Of a stretch of DNA of 64,000 bases, positions 55,689-64,000 are shown piece by piece. Position numbers and translations under genes: made by a program. How positions within the stretch are numbered: the first letter of the stretch is position 1; each line of letters starts with the position of its first letter. The notes beneath the pieces are model-generated. The model was not told the DNA's origin and did no database searches. It saw only the letters and a list, made by a program, of their open reading frames with translations. Origin of the DNA: CBDHEY01 sp965262305 (GTDB lineage: Bacteria; Pseudomonadota; Gammaproteobacteria; Pseudomonadales; Cellvibrionaceae); NCBI GenBank assembly GCA_965262305.1, contig CBDHEY010000002.1, positions 682,001 through 746,000 of the forward strand, read 5' to 3'.

Positions 55689-56751
55689 ACGAGCGCTTAT
55701 CGTTGCTGGTGGAACTGGTGGGCATGTGTTTCCTGGTTTGGCTGTTGCTCAAGAATTAAGTGTAAGAGATTACGAAGTTGAGTGGTTGGGTACTTCTCTC
55801 GGCATTGAATCAAAGCTAGTTCCGTCTGCAGGTATTCCTTTGCATTGTCTCTCAGTTAAAGGGGTTCGCGGTAGAGGACTAAAAGGGTATTTTGCCGCAC
55901 CTTTAAAAATTATTGAATCTACGATACAAGCATACAGACTGATTAAACAATTTAAGCCTGTGGTTGTACTTGGATTTGGTGGGTACGTTGCTGGCCCGGC
56001 TGGATTGGCGAGTAGACTAGCTAGAGTGCCTTTGTTTATTCATGAACAAAATGCAGTAGCTGGTACGACAAATAAAATTCTAGCTAAAATGGCTACAAAG
56101 GTTTTTACCGCATTTCCAAATATTTTTGAAAAGGCTTTTTGGGTCGGTAACCCGGTGCGAAACGAATTAGAAAACATTTCTCCGCCCGAGGAGAGAATGG
56201 AAAAAATACCGGAAAAATTAAACTTGCTGGTATTGGGTGGCAGCCGCGGAGCTTTGGCAATTAATGAACTGGTGCCAAGAGCGCTTTCATTAATCCCGCA
56301 GAATCACTTTACTATTTGGCATCAAACTGGAGCAAATAAAAAAGAAGCGGCTATTACTGAATATAAAGATGTGAAGCTTGAATTTAAAGTTGAAGAGTTT
56401 ATTGAAGACATGGAACAAGCTTATAAGTGGGCTCACATTGTTGTTTGTCGTTCAGGTGCATTGACAATTTCAGAACTAGCGGCAATTGGGTTGGGTTCAA
56501 TTCTTATTCCATTTCCTTTTGCCATTGACGATCATCAAACTGAAAATGCGAAGTTCTTGTCAGGCGTTGGTGCGGCGATTTTAATTCCGCAACAAGATCT
56601 GACACCGGAAAGTTTGGCTGAAAAGCTTCTCGACTTAGTTGCAAATAGAGATAGAGTGCTTGATATGGCAGTACTTGCAAATTCCAAGGCAAAATTTGGG
56701 GCCGCAAAGAAAATTGCCGATGCGTGTGAGGAGTGTTTTCGTGGTGAATAA
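55678..56751 (+). CDS. murG: UDP-GlcNAc:lipid I GlcNAc transferase MurG
   Basis: A 357-residue peripheral membrane enzyme that makes lipid II. I chose the TTG at 55678: it is preceded by AGGGAG at 7 nt and gives the normal N-terminus KNKRALIVAGGTGGHVFPGLAVA. The open frame reaches back to 55642 inside ftsW but that stretch is coding in another frame. HEQNAVAGTTNK, LGGSRGALAINE and CRSGALTISELAAIG are present. It overlaps ftsW by 11 bases. Confidence 0.95.
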   Translation: MKNKRALIVAGGTGGHVFPGLAVAQELSVRDYEVEWLGTSLGIESKLVPSAGIPLHCLSVKGVRGRGLKGYFAAPLKIIESTIQAYRLIKQFKPVVVLGFGGYVAGPAGLASRLARVPLFIHEQNAVAGTTNKILAKMATKVFTAFPNIFEKAFWVGNPVRNELENISPPEERMEKIPEKLNLLVLGGSRGALAINELVPRALSLIPQNHFTIWHQTGANKKEAAITEYKDVKLEFKVEEFIEDMEQAYKWAHIVVCRSGALTISELAAIGLGSILIPFPFAIDDHQTENAKFLSGVGAAILIPQQDLTPESLAEKLLDLVANRDRVLDMAVLANSKAKFGAAKKIADACEECFRGE

Positions 56752-58177
56752 TTCTAGTTATGCCGTTCCTGAGATGCGAAGGATTAAGCAAATACATTTT
56801 ATCGGCATAGGTGGTGCAGGAATGAGTGGTATCGCCGAGGTTTTATTGAATCAAGGCTATTGTATTTCGGGATCAGATCTCAAAGAGAGTTCTGTAACAC
56901 GAAGGCTAGCTAAAATGGGCGCGAGAATATATATCGGGCATCATGCAAAAAATGTGATTGAGGCTGACGTAGTCGTTAATTCTAGCGCTGTTCAAAATGT
57001 GAATCCCGAACTGATAGAGGCAAGGGAGCGAAGAATCCCCATTGTAAGAAGGGCGGAGATGCTTGGCGAGCTGATGCGCTACCGTCATGGAATTGCGGTA
57101 GCGGGTACTCATGGTAAAACTACGACAACAAGTTTAATCGCGTCAATTTTAGCTGAAGGAAAAATGGACCCAACTTTTGTTATTGGTGGATTATTAAATA
57201 GTGCGGGTAGTAATGCAGGGTTAGGAGAGGGACGTTATCTCGTAGCAGAAGCTGATGAAAGCGATGCATCTTTTTTACATTTGCAACCCATGGTTGCAGT
57301 GGTGACAAACATTGACGCAGACCATATGGAGACCTATGAAGGTGATTTTGGACGATTAACTCAAACCTTCGTTGAATTTCTACATAACCTTCCATTTTAT
57401 GGATTAGCGGTGGTATGTGGTGATGATCCTATTGTAAAAAGTATTTTACAAGATATATCGCGATCTACATACACTTATGGTTTTTCTGAGGAAAATGATT
57501 TTCACGCTTTTGATGTGAGGCAAGAGCTTGGGAAACTACGTTTTAAAGTGTCTAGACCAGGAAATAAAAAAGATTTAGAGATATTTTTAAACATGCCAGG
57601 GCGACACAATGTGCTCAATGCTACCGCCGCTGTAGCGGTGGCGACAGAAGAAGGTGTTGATGACGAAAGTATTCAATCTGGCTTAAGCAATTTTATGGGA
57701 GTTGGGCGTCGCTTTCAGATATATGGAGAATTTGATGTTGGAACTGAAAAAACAGCCATGCTTGTTGATGATTATGGTCACCACCCTCGGGAAGTAGCTG
57801 CGACCATAGATGCCATAAGACAGGGGTGGCCTGATAGAAGGCTTGTAATGATTTATCAGCCCCACAGATATACTCGAACACGAGATCTCTATGATGATTT
57901 TGTTGAAGTGCTCTCTTCCGTCGATCAGCTTGTATTGTTAGAAGTGTATTCGGCTGGAGAGTCCCCGATCAAGGGTGCTGATAGTCGACACCTAAGTCGT
58001 AGCATCAGGAATAGAGGAATTATCGATCCAATATTTGTTGGAGGTACCGACTCCGTTCCGGCGGTTATAAAAGATATTGTAGCGCCCGGTGATATTGTCA
58101 TTACGCAAGGAGCTGGAAACATAAGTGTATTGGCAAAGGAATTGGCTAAAAGAAAATTGAATGGAGATGTCTCATGA
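56741..58177 (+). CDS. murC: UDP-MurNAc-L-alanine ligase MurC
   Basis: A 478-residue ligase. Two adjacent GTG codons (56741, 56744) follow GAGGAG by 7 and 10 nt; I take the first. The open frame extends upstream to 56639 within murG but has no support. IHFIGIGGAGMSGIAEVL, the P-loop AVAGTHGKTTTTSLIA, EADESDASFLHL and the C-terminal YQPHRYTRTRDLYDDF match. It overlaps murG by 11 bases. Confidence 0.96.
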   Translation: MVNNSSYAVPEMRRIKQIHFIGIGGAGMSGIAEVLLNQGYCISGSDLKESSVTRRLAKMGARIYIGHHAKNVIEADVVVNSSAVQNVNPELIEARERRIPIVRRAEMLGELMRYRHGIAVAGTHGKTTTTSLIASILAEGKMDPTFVIGGLLNSAGSNAGLGEGRYLVAEADESDASFLHLQPMVAVVTNIDADHMETYEGDFGRLTQTFVEFLHNLPFYGLAVVCGDDPIVKSILQDISRSTYTYGFSEENDFHAFDVRQELGKLRFKVSRPGNKKDLEIFLNMPGRHNVLNATAAVAVATEEGVDDESIQSGLSNFMGVGRRFQIYGEFDVGTEKTAMLVDDYGHHPREVAATIDAIRQGWPDRRLVMIYQPHRYTRTRDLYDDFVEVLSSVDQLVLLEVYSAGESPIKGADSRHLSRSIRNRGIIDPIFVGGTDSVPAVIKDIVAPGDIVITQGAGNISVLAKELAKRKLNGDVS

Positions 58178-59121
58178 TGGAGATTCGTCGATTTAGAAAA
58201 AAGTATGACGGCAATGCAGAACAATTTGGGAAGGTCGCTGTTATATATGGTGGGAATTCAGCAGAGAGAGAAGTGTCGCTAAAAAGTGGTGACTCGGTTT
58301 TAAATGCATTAAAAAGTGCGGGTGTGAACGCAATCGGTATTGATAGTAAAGATGGCTATATAACGCATCTTTTAGATGGAAGTTTTGATCGTGCATTTAT
58401 TATGGTTCATGGAAAAGGTGGCGAAGATGGAAAAATGCAGGCTATTTTAGAGGAGCTAAATATTCCATACACGGGATCTGGTTTCGCGGCAAGTGCAGTA
58501 AGTTTAAATAAATCGATAACGAAAAAAATTTGGCAAAACTCTGGCATTCCAACACCTAGATTTTATGAATTAAATGAGCATTCGGATTGGGATGGTATTT
58601 TTCGAAATCTAGAAGGAAAAGTATTTATTAAGCCAAGCTCAGAAGGTTCAAGTATTGGAATGAGTATCGCTACTTCGGCCGAACAATTAAAGAATGGCTA
58701 TCTAGAAGCAAGTAAATTTGATTCTACAGTTTTGGCAGAAAAATATATTAATGGAGAAGAATATACAGTTGGGATAATCGGGAGAAATCCATTACCTGTT
58801 GTAAAGATTAAGGTAAACAATGATTTTTATGACTATGAAGCAAAATATGTTTCGAACGATACCCAATATTTTTGCCCAAGTGAGCTAGATCTTAAAAAAG
58901 AGCAGCAGCTTAAATCTATAGCAATGAGTGCCTTTGATAATCTCGGATGTTCAGGGTGGGGCAGAGTAGATATCTTATTAGATAAATTGGGGAATATATT
59001 TCTTTTAGAAATTAATACTGTACCGGGTATGACCGATCACAGTTTAATACCACTTGCTGCCAGAGAAGTGGGTTTAAGTTTTGAAGAGCTGGTGCTCGAA
59101 ATTCTTATGCAAACAATGTGA
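58174..59121 (+). CDS. ddlB: D-alanine-D-alanine ligase
   Basis: A 315-residue ATP-grasp ligase that makes the D-Ala-D-Ala dipeptide. VAVIYGGNSAEREVSLKSG, the Ser-loop region IKPSSEGSSIGM and the C-terminal EINTVPGMTDHSLIPLAAREVG are typical. The start overlaps the murC stop by 4 bases. Confidence 0.97.
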   Translation: MMEIRRFRKKYDGNAEQFGKVAVIYGGNSAEREVSLKSGDSVLNALKSAGVNAIGIDSKDGYITHLLDGSFDRAFIMVHGKGGEDGKMQAILEELNIPYTGSGFAASAVSLNKSITKKIWQNSGIPTPRFYELNEHSDWDGIFRNLEGKVFIKPSSEGSSIGMSIATSAEQLKNGYLEASKFDSTVLAEKYINGEEYTVGIIGRNPLPVVKIKVNNDFYDYEAKYVSNDTQYFCPSELDLKKEQQLKSIAMSAFDNLGCSGWGRVDILLDKLGNIFLLEINTVPGMTDHSLIPLAAREVGLSFEELVLEILMQTM

Positions 59122-59127
59122 TGGATT

Positions 59128-59946
59128 ATGGCTAAACCTAGAGAAAATAAAAAAAGAGACAAAACTAAAAGAGGCGCCACTAGAGACAGCTCCTCAGCCA
59201 AAGAGCATGCTAAATGGATTTTGAGATCTACAGTGGTTCTGTCTCTTTTAATGGGAATTAGTTGGAGTATATACCAACTTCCCGTTAGAGAGACTTACGC
59301 TACTATTAAGCAAGCGATACGTTTGCCGGTTAAGAGCGTCGCTATAGAAGGAGAGTTTACTAAAGTGTCACGAGATCAAATTGAATTGATCGTTCGAGAT
59401 AGTTTAAGTAAAGATTTTTTAAAAGTTGAACTCAAAGAAATTAAGAAAAAAATCGAGGAAGATCCTTGGGTAGAATTTGTAAATGTTAAACGTATATGGC
59501 CAGATAAAATTGAATTGTCAGTGAATGAAGAAAAGCCTATCGCTCGATGGGGCGATTCCGGTTTTATTAATCAGCATGGAACGCTTATAGATGTGAAGTT
59601 AGATAAAGAGCTAAATCAACTTCCATTGTTTTATGGTAGTAACAAACAGATTGAAGAAATCACCCAATGGTACATGGTGGCCGGAGATATTTTATCTAAT
59701 TACGATCTAAATATATCTGGATTAAAAATAAATGAACAGGGTGATTGGGAATTAGCAATTGACAATAGTATACAAATTATTATGGGAGCTGAAGATAAAC
59801 AATCAAAACTTGAGCAATTTTTAATTGTGTATACTCAAAAATTAAAAGCTGACGTCACTAAAATAGCGGTAGTTGATTTACGATACGAAGCAGGATTGGC
59901 AGTATCTTGGAGATCACCAAATAATTTAATTGCGACCAATGATTAA
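59128..59946 (+). CDS. ftsQ: Cell division protein FtsQ
   Basis: A 272-residue bitopic protein: basic cytoplasmic tail (about 1-30, rich in Lys/Arg), one membrane helix (about 32-48), a POTRA domain (about 65-135, with VKSVAIEGEFTKVSRDQIE and VKRIWPDKIELSVNEEKPIARWG) and a beta domain. It bridges FtsA/FtsN and the FtsBL complex. 6 nt after ddlB. Confidence 0.95.
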   Translation: MAKPRENKKRDKTKRGATRDSSSAKEHAKWILRSTVVLSLLMGISWSIYQLPVRETYATIKQAIRLPVKSVAIEGEFTKVSRDQIELIVRDSLSKDFLKVELKEIKKKIEEDPWVEFVNVKRIWPDKIELSVNEEKPIARWGDSGFINQHGTLIDVKLDKELNQLPLFYGSNKQIEEITQWYMVAGDILSNYDLNISGLKINEQGDWELAIDNSIQIIMGAEDKQSKLEQFLIVYTQKLKADVTKIAVVDLRYEAGLAVSWRSPNNLIATND

Positions 59947-59975
59947 GACAAAAAATAAATATTCTGGGTGGAGAA

Positions 59976-61202
59976 ATGGCGAATTCTAACGAAAATAGAA
60001 TGATCGTTGGTTTAGATATAGGAACGTCTAAGGTAGTGGCTATTGTTGGAGAAATTTCTTCAGATGGTGAGCTAGCTATTGTAGGCATAGGTTCACATAA
60101 ATCTTCTGGTTTAAAGAAAGGCGTAGTCGTGAATATTGAATCTACGGTGCAATCCATTCAGCGAGCTGTGGAAGAAGCTGAGTTAATGGCGGGTTGTCAG
60201 ATTCATTCGGTTTATGCAGGCATTGCAGGGAGTCATATTCGTAGTTTGAATTCTCATGGAATAGTTGCGATTAAAGACAAAGAAGTTTATTCGCAAGATT
60301 TGGATAGAGTTATTGATGCAGCCCAAGCGGTAGCAATTCCTGCAGATCAAAAAGTACTGCATATATTGCCACAGGAATATCTAATAGATGATCAAGATGG
60401 TGTAAAAGAACCATTAGGTATGTCTGGCGTGCGTTTAGAGGCGAAAGTGCATCTGGTGACTTGTGCTGTGAATGCTGCACAAAACATCGAAAAATGTATT
60501 CGACGTTGTGGTTTAGAAGTAGAAGACATTATTTTAGAACAGCTTGCATCCAGCTATTCGGTTTTGACAGATGATGAAAAAGAATTAGGCGTGTGTTTAG
60601 TTGATATTGGTGGTGGCACAACCGATATTGCTATTTTCACAGAGGGTGCAATTCGTCATACCGGCGTAATTCCAATTGCCGGTGATCAAGTTACAAATGA
60701 TATTGCTATGGCCTTACGAACTCCTACGCAAAATGCGGAAGAAATAAAAATTCGTTACGCCTGCGCTTTAGCGAAACTTGCGGGTGCAGAAGAAACAATA
60801 AAGGTACCGAGTGTGGGTGAGAGAGCATCGAGAGATTTGTCTCGCCAAACATTAGCGGAGGTAGTCGAACCTCGCTACGACGAACTGTTTACGTTGGTAC
60901 AAGCGGAGCTAAGACGCAGTGGGTTTGAAGATATGGTCGCTGCAGGAATTGTATTAACTGGTGGAACCTCAAAAATGGAAGGGGTGGTTGAGTTAGCCGA
61001 AGAAATTTTCCATATGCCTGTAAGGCTAGGTAGTCCGCAAAACGTAAAAGGGCTTAAAGATATTGTTAGCAACCCGATTTATTCCACTGGCGTAGGCCTA
61101 CTTTCATACGCTTTGGAAAAGAGTCTAAATAAGGTATATGGGTATGAAGAATCGGAAGGTGTCGTTACACGATTTAAAAATTGGTTCAAAAACAATTTTT
61201 AA
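59976..61202 (+). CDS. ftsA: Cell division protein FtsA
   Basis: A 408-residue actin-like membrane tether for FtsZ. VGLDIGTSKVVAIVG, the ATP-binding VDIGGGTTDIAIF and the C-terminal amphipathic helix (FKNWFKNNF) that inserts into the membrane are all clear. GGAG-like Shine-Dalgarno precedes ATG. Confidence 0.98.
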   Translation: MANSNENRMIVGLDIGTSKVVAIVGEISSDGELAIVGIGSHKSSGLKKGVVVNIESTVQSIQRAVEEAELMAGCQIHSVYAGIAGSHIRSLNSHGIVAIKDKEVYSQDLDRVIDAAQAVAIPADQKVLHILPQEYLIDDQDGVKEPLGMSGVRLEAKVHLVTCAVNAAQNIEKCIRRCGLEVEDIILEQLASSYSVLTDDEKELGVCLVDIGGGTTDIAIFTEGAIRHTGVIPIAGDQVTNDIAMALRTPTQNAEEIKIRYACALAKLAGAEETIKVPSVGERASRDLSRQTLAEVVEPRYDELFTLVQAELRRSGFEDMVAAGIVLTGGTSKMEGVVELAEEIFHMPVRLGSPQNVKGLKDIVSNPIYSTGVGLLSYALEKSLNKVYGYEESEGVVTRFKNWFKNNF

Positions 61203-61240
61203 TTATTAAGAAATTTTGTGAGTAAAAAAGGGTAAATACT

Positions 61241-62410
61241 ATGTTTGAACTTGTCGATAATATTCCACAAAATGCTGTCATTAAGGTAATTGGTATTGGC
61301 GGCGGCGGTGGAAATGCTGTTAAACACATGATTGCGAACGCAGTCGATGGTGTAGAATTTATTTGCGCAAATACTGATTCTCAAGCGCTAAAAGGTATTG
61401 ATGTCGGAACTGTGTTGCAATTGGGTCAAGGTATCACGAAAGGCCTAGGCGCTGGCGCAAATCCTGAAATAGGTCGCCAAGCGGCGATGGAAGACAAAGA
61501 CAGAATTGCAGAAGTTTTAAGTGGTTCTGATATGGTTTTCATTACTGCTGGTATGGGCGGAGGAACTGGTACAGGTGGTGCTCCAGTGATCGCTGAAGTC
61601 GCTCGCGAGCTTGGTATTTTAACGGTCGCGGTTGTTACTAAACCGTTTCCATTTGAAGGAAGAAAAAGGATGCTGCTTGCAGAGGAAGGCATGAAGCAGT
61701 TAAAAGATCGTGTTGATTCGTTAATTACGATTCCCAACGAAAAGCTATTGGCGGTATTGGGCAAGGCGACGACTCTACTTGATGCTTTCAAGGCTGCAAA
61801 CGATGTTCTCCTTGGAGCGGTCCAGGGTATCGCCGACTTGATCATTCGACCTGGCATGATTAATGTTGACTTTGCAGATGTGCGAACCGTTATGTCTGAG
61901 ATGGGCATGGCCATGATGGGCAGCGGATATGCAAAGGGTGATAATCGAGCTCGAGATGCTGCTGAATCGGCCATTAGAAGCCCTCTTCTTGAGGATGTTA
62001 ACCTTCAGGGTGCTAGAGGCATATTAGTGAATATCACCGCAGGAATGGATTTATCTTTAGGTGAGTTTTCGGAGGTGGGTGACACCATTGAAGAGTTCGC
62101 TTCATCGGATGCTACTGTTGTAGTGGGAACAGTTATCGATCCCGAAATGTCAGATGAATTACGAGTTACAGTAGTAGCTACGGGCCTAGGCGGTGCAGTC
62201 TCGTCACTCACTCCTGAAAAGCAAGAAGCTAAAGTTGTCGTTGATAACACAATGAGCAGTGATGGCAGGCCTAATTACTCTGTTCTCGATAAGCCAACAG
62301 TGATGAGAAATACAACAAAGTCGGCTCATTCCTCTAGTGCTGCTAAAGACCTAGACAGCGATATGGAATATCTGGATATTCCGGCGTTTTTGCGTAAACA
62401 AGCCGATTAA
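61241..62410 (+). CDS. ftsZ: Cell division protein FtsZ
   Basis: A 389-residue tubulin-like GTPase that forms the Z-ring. The GTP loop is GGGTGTGGAP (106-115), and the T7-loop region FADVRTVMSEMGMAMMG is intact. A short variable linker (about 320-372) precedes the conserved C-terminal peptide LDIPAFLRKQ that binds FtsA and ZipA. A hairpin overlaps the stop codon. Confidence 0.99.
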   Translation: MFELVDNIPQNAVIKVIGIGGGGGNAVKHMIANAVDGVEFICANTDSQALKGIDVGTVLQLGQGITKGLGAGANPEIGRQAAMEDKDRIAEVLSGSDMVFITAGMGGGTGTGGAPVIAEVARELGILTVAVVTKPFPFEGRKRMLLAEEGMKQLKDRVDSLITIPNEKLLAVLGKATTLLDAFKAANDVLLGAVQGIADLIIRPGMINVDFADVRTVMSEMGMAMMGSGYAKGDNRARDAAESAIRSPLLEDVNLQGARGILVNITAGMDLSLGEFSEVGDTIEEFASSDATVVVGTVIDPEMSDELRVTVVATGLGGAVSSLTPEKQEAKVVVDNTMSSDGRPNYSVLDKPTVMRNTTKSAHSSSAAKDLDSDMEYLDIPAFLRKQAD

Positions 62411-62440
62411 TTCATCGGCTTGGCGTTATTTTCCTTTAGT
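62399..62440 (+). terminator. Terminator-like hairpin over the ftsZ stop
   Basis: A perfect 9-bp stem CAAGCCGAT / ATCGGCTTG (62399-62407 and 62414-62422) has the ftsZ TAA in its six-base loop and is followed by GCGTTATTTTCC. It probably ends or attenuates the mraZ-ftsZ transcript. The T-run is imperfect. Confidence 0.55.
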
Positions 62441-62475
62441 TTCAAGGCTGAGAAAGTGTTTACCCTTTCACTAAC

Positions 62476-62503
62476 TTGACCTTGGAACCAATTTGGATAA
62501 TAA
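62476..62503 (+). promoter_or_regulatory. Candidate lpxC promoter
   Basis: TTGACC (62476-62481), 16-bp spacer, TAATAA (62498-62503) in the 271-base ftsZ-lpxC gap, after the ftsZ hairpin. The remaining gap is AT-rich and I see no gene in it. Confidence 0.4.
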
Positions 62504-62681
62504 GAATCTCATTCGTTGGAAATGATATTTATTTTATTTTGCATTTTTGCTTGCTATTTGTCGAAGTTATAGTGTTCAATAATTCGACGGTATCGATTGT
62601 AAAAAATAATTCATTTGATATTATGCCCGCCCGTTTGAGCCACACCAAATTAGTGGTTAATTTTTCCTAAGTTGGATCATT

Positions 62682-63593
62682 ATGATAAGACAACGAACTT
62701 TAAAAAATGAAATTCGTGCAACTGGAGTTGGATTGCATACTGGTCAAAAAGTGTACTTAACATTACGTCCCGCGCCGGTAGATTATGGTATCGCGTTTCG
62801 ACGTATTGATTTGAACCCTCCTGTAGAAATAAAAGCGATCGCTGAAAATGTTGGCGATACTATGCTATCAACAACGCTAACTTCTGGAAACGTAAGAATA
62901 TCAACGGTGGAGCATTTGCTTTCTGCTATGGCAGGTCTTGGAATTGATAATGCAATAATAGATCTAAGTGCAGACGAAGTGCCAATTATGGATGGAAGCG
63001 CGAGCCCATTTGTTTTCTTGATTCAATCTGCCGGTATTGAAGAGCAGAATGCGCCAAAAAAATTCTTAAAAATTACTAAACCCGTAACGGTTGATGATGG
63101 TGACAAAAAAGCATCTTTTCTGCCGTTTGATGGGTTCAAAGTTTCTTTCACAATCGATTTTGACCACCCTGTATTTAAAGGGCGTAAGCTAGACGCACAC
63201 ATTGATTTTTCTAGTACGTCTTTTGTTAAGGAAATTTCTCGCGCTAGAACATTTGGATTTATGCATGAATTTGAATATCTCCGGTCCAAAGGCCTTGCCA
63301 AGGGTGGAAGCGTAGATAATGCGATAGTGGTGGATAATTACCGCATAGTGAACGAAGATGGTTTAAGGTACGACGACGAGTTTGTGAAGCACAAGGTGCT
63401 TGATGCAATTGGAGATCTCTATCTTTTGGGAAACAGTTTGATCGGTGAGTTTAAGGCATATAAGTCTGGGCATGGATTAAACAATAAATCGATTAGAGCG
63501 TTAATGAAACAAACTGACGCGTGGGAGATGGTAACGTTTGAAGAAGCTCAAGCGCCAATTTCATACGTTAAGCCTTTGGCCGCAGCCGTTTAG
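62682..63593 (+). CDS. lpxC: UDP-3-O-acyl-GlcNAc deacetylase LpxC
   Basis: A 303-residue zinc enzyme for the committed step of lipid A synthesis. It opens TLKNEIRATGVGLHTG; His78 in STVEHLLSAMAG and the HKVLDAIGD His/Asp pair are the zinc ligands; GHGLNNK holds the catalytic His. The nonpolar end PLAAAV is similar in character to the E. coli degron recognised by FtsH, so proteolytic control is possible. Confidence 0.98.
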   Translation: MIRQRTLKNEIRATGVGLHTGQKVYLTLRPAPVDYGIAFRRIDLNPPVEIKAIAENVGDTMLSTTLTSGNVRISTVEHLLSAMAGLGIDNAIIDLSADEVPIMDGSASPFVFLIQSAGIEEQNAPKKFLKITKPVTVDDGDKKASFLPFDGFKVSFTIDFDHPVFKGRKLDAHIDFSSTSFVKEISRARTFGFMHEFEYLRSKGLAKGGSVDNAIVVDNYRIVNEDGLRYDDEFVKHKVLDAIGDLYLLGNSLIGEFKAYKSGHGLNNKSIRALMKQTDAWEMVTFEEAQAPISYVKPLAAAV

Positions 63594-63685
63594 GTCAGCC
63601 ATTTATAATATCTCGATTATATATAACTTTATTCTTTGTCTGGCATTGGCTTTTGTCTTTTTTTGTGCCATAGTTCGGCCCAAAG

Positions 63686-63705
63686 CGAGGGATTCTGGGC
63701 CCTCG
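63686..63705 (+). repeat. Hairpin in the lpxC downstream gap
   Basis: CGAGGG / CCCTCG with an 8-base loop; a competing stem GGCCCA / TGGGCC overlaps it. Two mutually exclusive pairings are possible. No strong T-run follows. It lies in the 224-base gap between lpxC and the M23 gene; the rest shows nothing else I can name. Confidence 0.35.
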
Positions 63706-63817
63706 ATCGTAATTTCTATCTTATAATAAATAATACGAATTGTTATTTGCCTACCTAATTGCATATCGGTAGTTAGTGAGCAATGAGGTTTTGATTTAGT
63801 TTTAAGGCTACTTTGGG

Positions 63818-64000
63818 ATGAAAATTATAGTCATCGGTAAGCGACGTGGTCGCACTCGCAGCTTCACGCTGGGCGGGTGGACGAAGTCTTTGCTTTCTGT
63901 ATGTCTTGTGGGTATTCCTGTAAGCCTAGCTTCTTGGATAGTTGCTGAAAAATCTCCCAGTATTCTTAATGCTCAAACCACTAAAGCTTGGGAAGATGCC
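63818..64000 (+). CDS. M23-family peptidase-like protein, N-terminal fragment
   Basis: Sixty-one residues from the ATG to the window edge, start MKIIVIGKRRGRTRSFTLGGW, followed by a membrane helix (about 24-43). A membrane-anchored M23 peptidase commonly follows lpxC and precedes secA in this group, and the N-terminus fits. The peptidase domain itself would lie outside the window, so assignment is contextual. Confidence 0.6.
   Translation, partial: MKIIVIGKRRGRTRSFTLGGWTKSLLSVCLVGIPVSLASWIVAEKSPSILNAQTTKAWEDA

Noticed and set aside
61426..61974. 182-codon open frame antisense to ftsZ
   Set aside because: It lies wholly inside ftsZ on the other strand, has low-complexity Ser/Ala/Pro composition typical of a mirrored frame and no Shine-Dalgarno.
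62476..62670. 64-codon plus-strand frame between ftsZ and lpxC
   Set aside because: No Shine-Dalgarno, AT-rich composition, and it begins at the likely lpxC promoter.
1..64000. CRISPR arrays, insertion sequences, prophage genes, tRNA genes
   Set aside because: I looked for repeated spacers, transposase or integrase motifs and tRNA T-loops and saw none; a tRNAscan or CRISPR search would settle it.

Overview
This is an AT-leaning gammaproteobacterial chromosome segment, most plausibly from a marine or aquatic member of the Cellvibrionales/Pseudomonadales-like groups. The evidence is gene order: proA-nadD-rsfS-rlmH-mrdA-rodA-mltB, aroQ-accB-accC-prmA-DUF3426-dusB-fis-purH-purD, erpA next to bactofilin, and rnpB followed by a long mraZ-to-lpxC cell-division and cell-wall cluster. 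I see no insertion sequence, prophage, CRISPR array or tRNA; apart from the first 10 kb the window is mostly housekeeping.

Positions 1-10264 (minus strand) hold a seven-gene membrane-stress operon. It reads from three evenly spaced palindromic operators through a YjfI-like protein (DUF2170), PspA/IM30, a YqiJ-like OB-fold membrane protein, a flotillin, a short TerB-like protein, a zinc-ribbon protein and a giant AAA+ ATPase that runs off the left edge. Its parts are known families but its joint function is not. Its operator array and the DNA-binding-like N-terminus of YjfI are the most interesting signals in the window.

Positions 10375-17407 (minus) are the elongasome and ribosome-silencing block: MltB, RodA, PBP2, RlmH, RsfS, NadD, ProA. 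Positions 17506-20799 (minus) are a three-gene set: ATP-grasp ligase, inactive transglutaminase with seven membrane helices, and an anchored retropepsin-like protease. Positions 21050-22389 hold three small exported proteins of unknown role. Positions 22434-33424 (minus) carry purine synthesis (purD, purH), fis-dusB with a clear terminator, a zinc-ribbon DUF3426 protein, prmA, the biotin-dependent acetyl-CoA carboxylase subunits accC and accB, aroQ and dsbD.

Positions 33571-44381 are mixed: two small lipoproteins (one a PCuAC-like protein without copper ligands), DUF2333, a PfkB-family adenosine kinase, a DUF1631 protein with a PilZ partner, hemL, thiD, hemJ and a CBS-containing CLC protein. 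Positions 44572-47187 carry a DUF6776-like protein, bactofilin, erpA, a membrane-anchored DsrE-like protein and the RNase P RNA.

Positions 47376-64000 (plus) are the dcw cluster: mra promoter, an array of MraZ boxes, mraZ, rsmH, ftsL, murE, murF, mraY, murD, ftsW, murG, murC, ddlB, ftsQ, ftsA, ftsZ, then lpxC and the start of an M23 peptidase gene. The division transpeptidase gene ftsI, normally between ftsL and murE, is absent here: ftsL and murE abut with no gap. Many dcw genes start with GTG or TTG and overlap their upstream neighbour, which points to translational coupling. No intergenic stretch exceeds about 290 bases.
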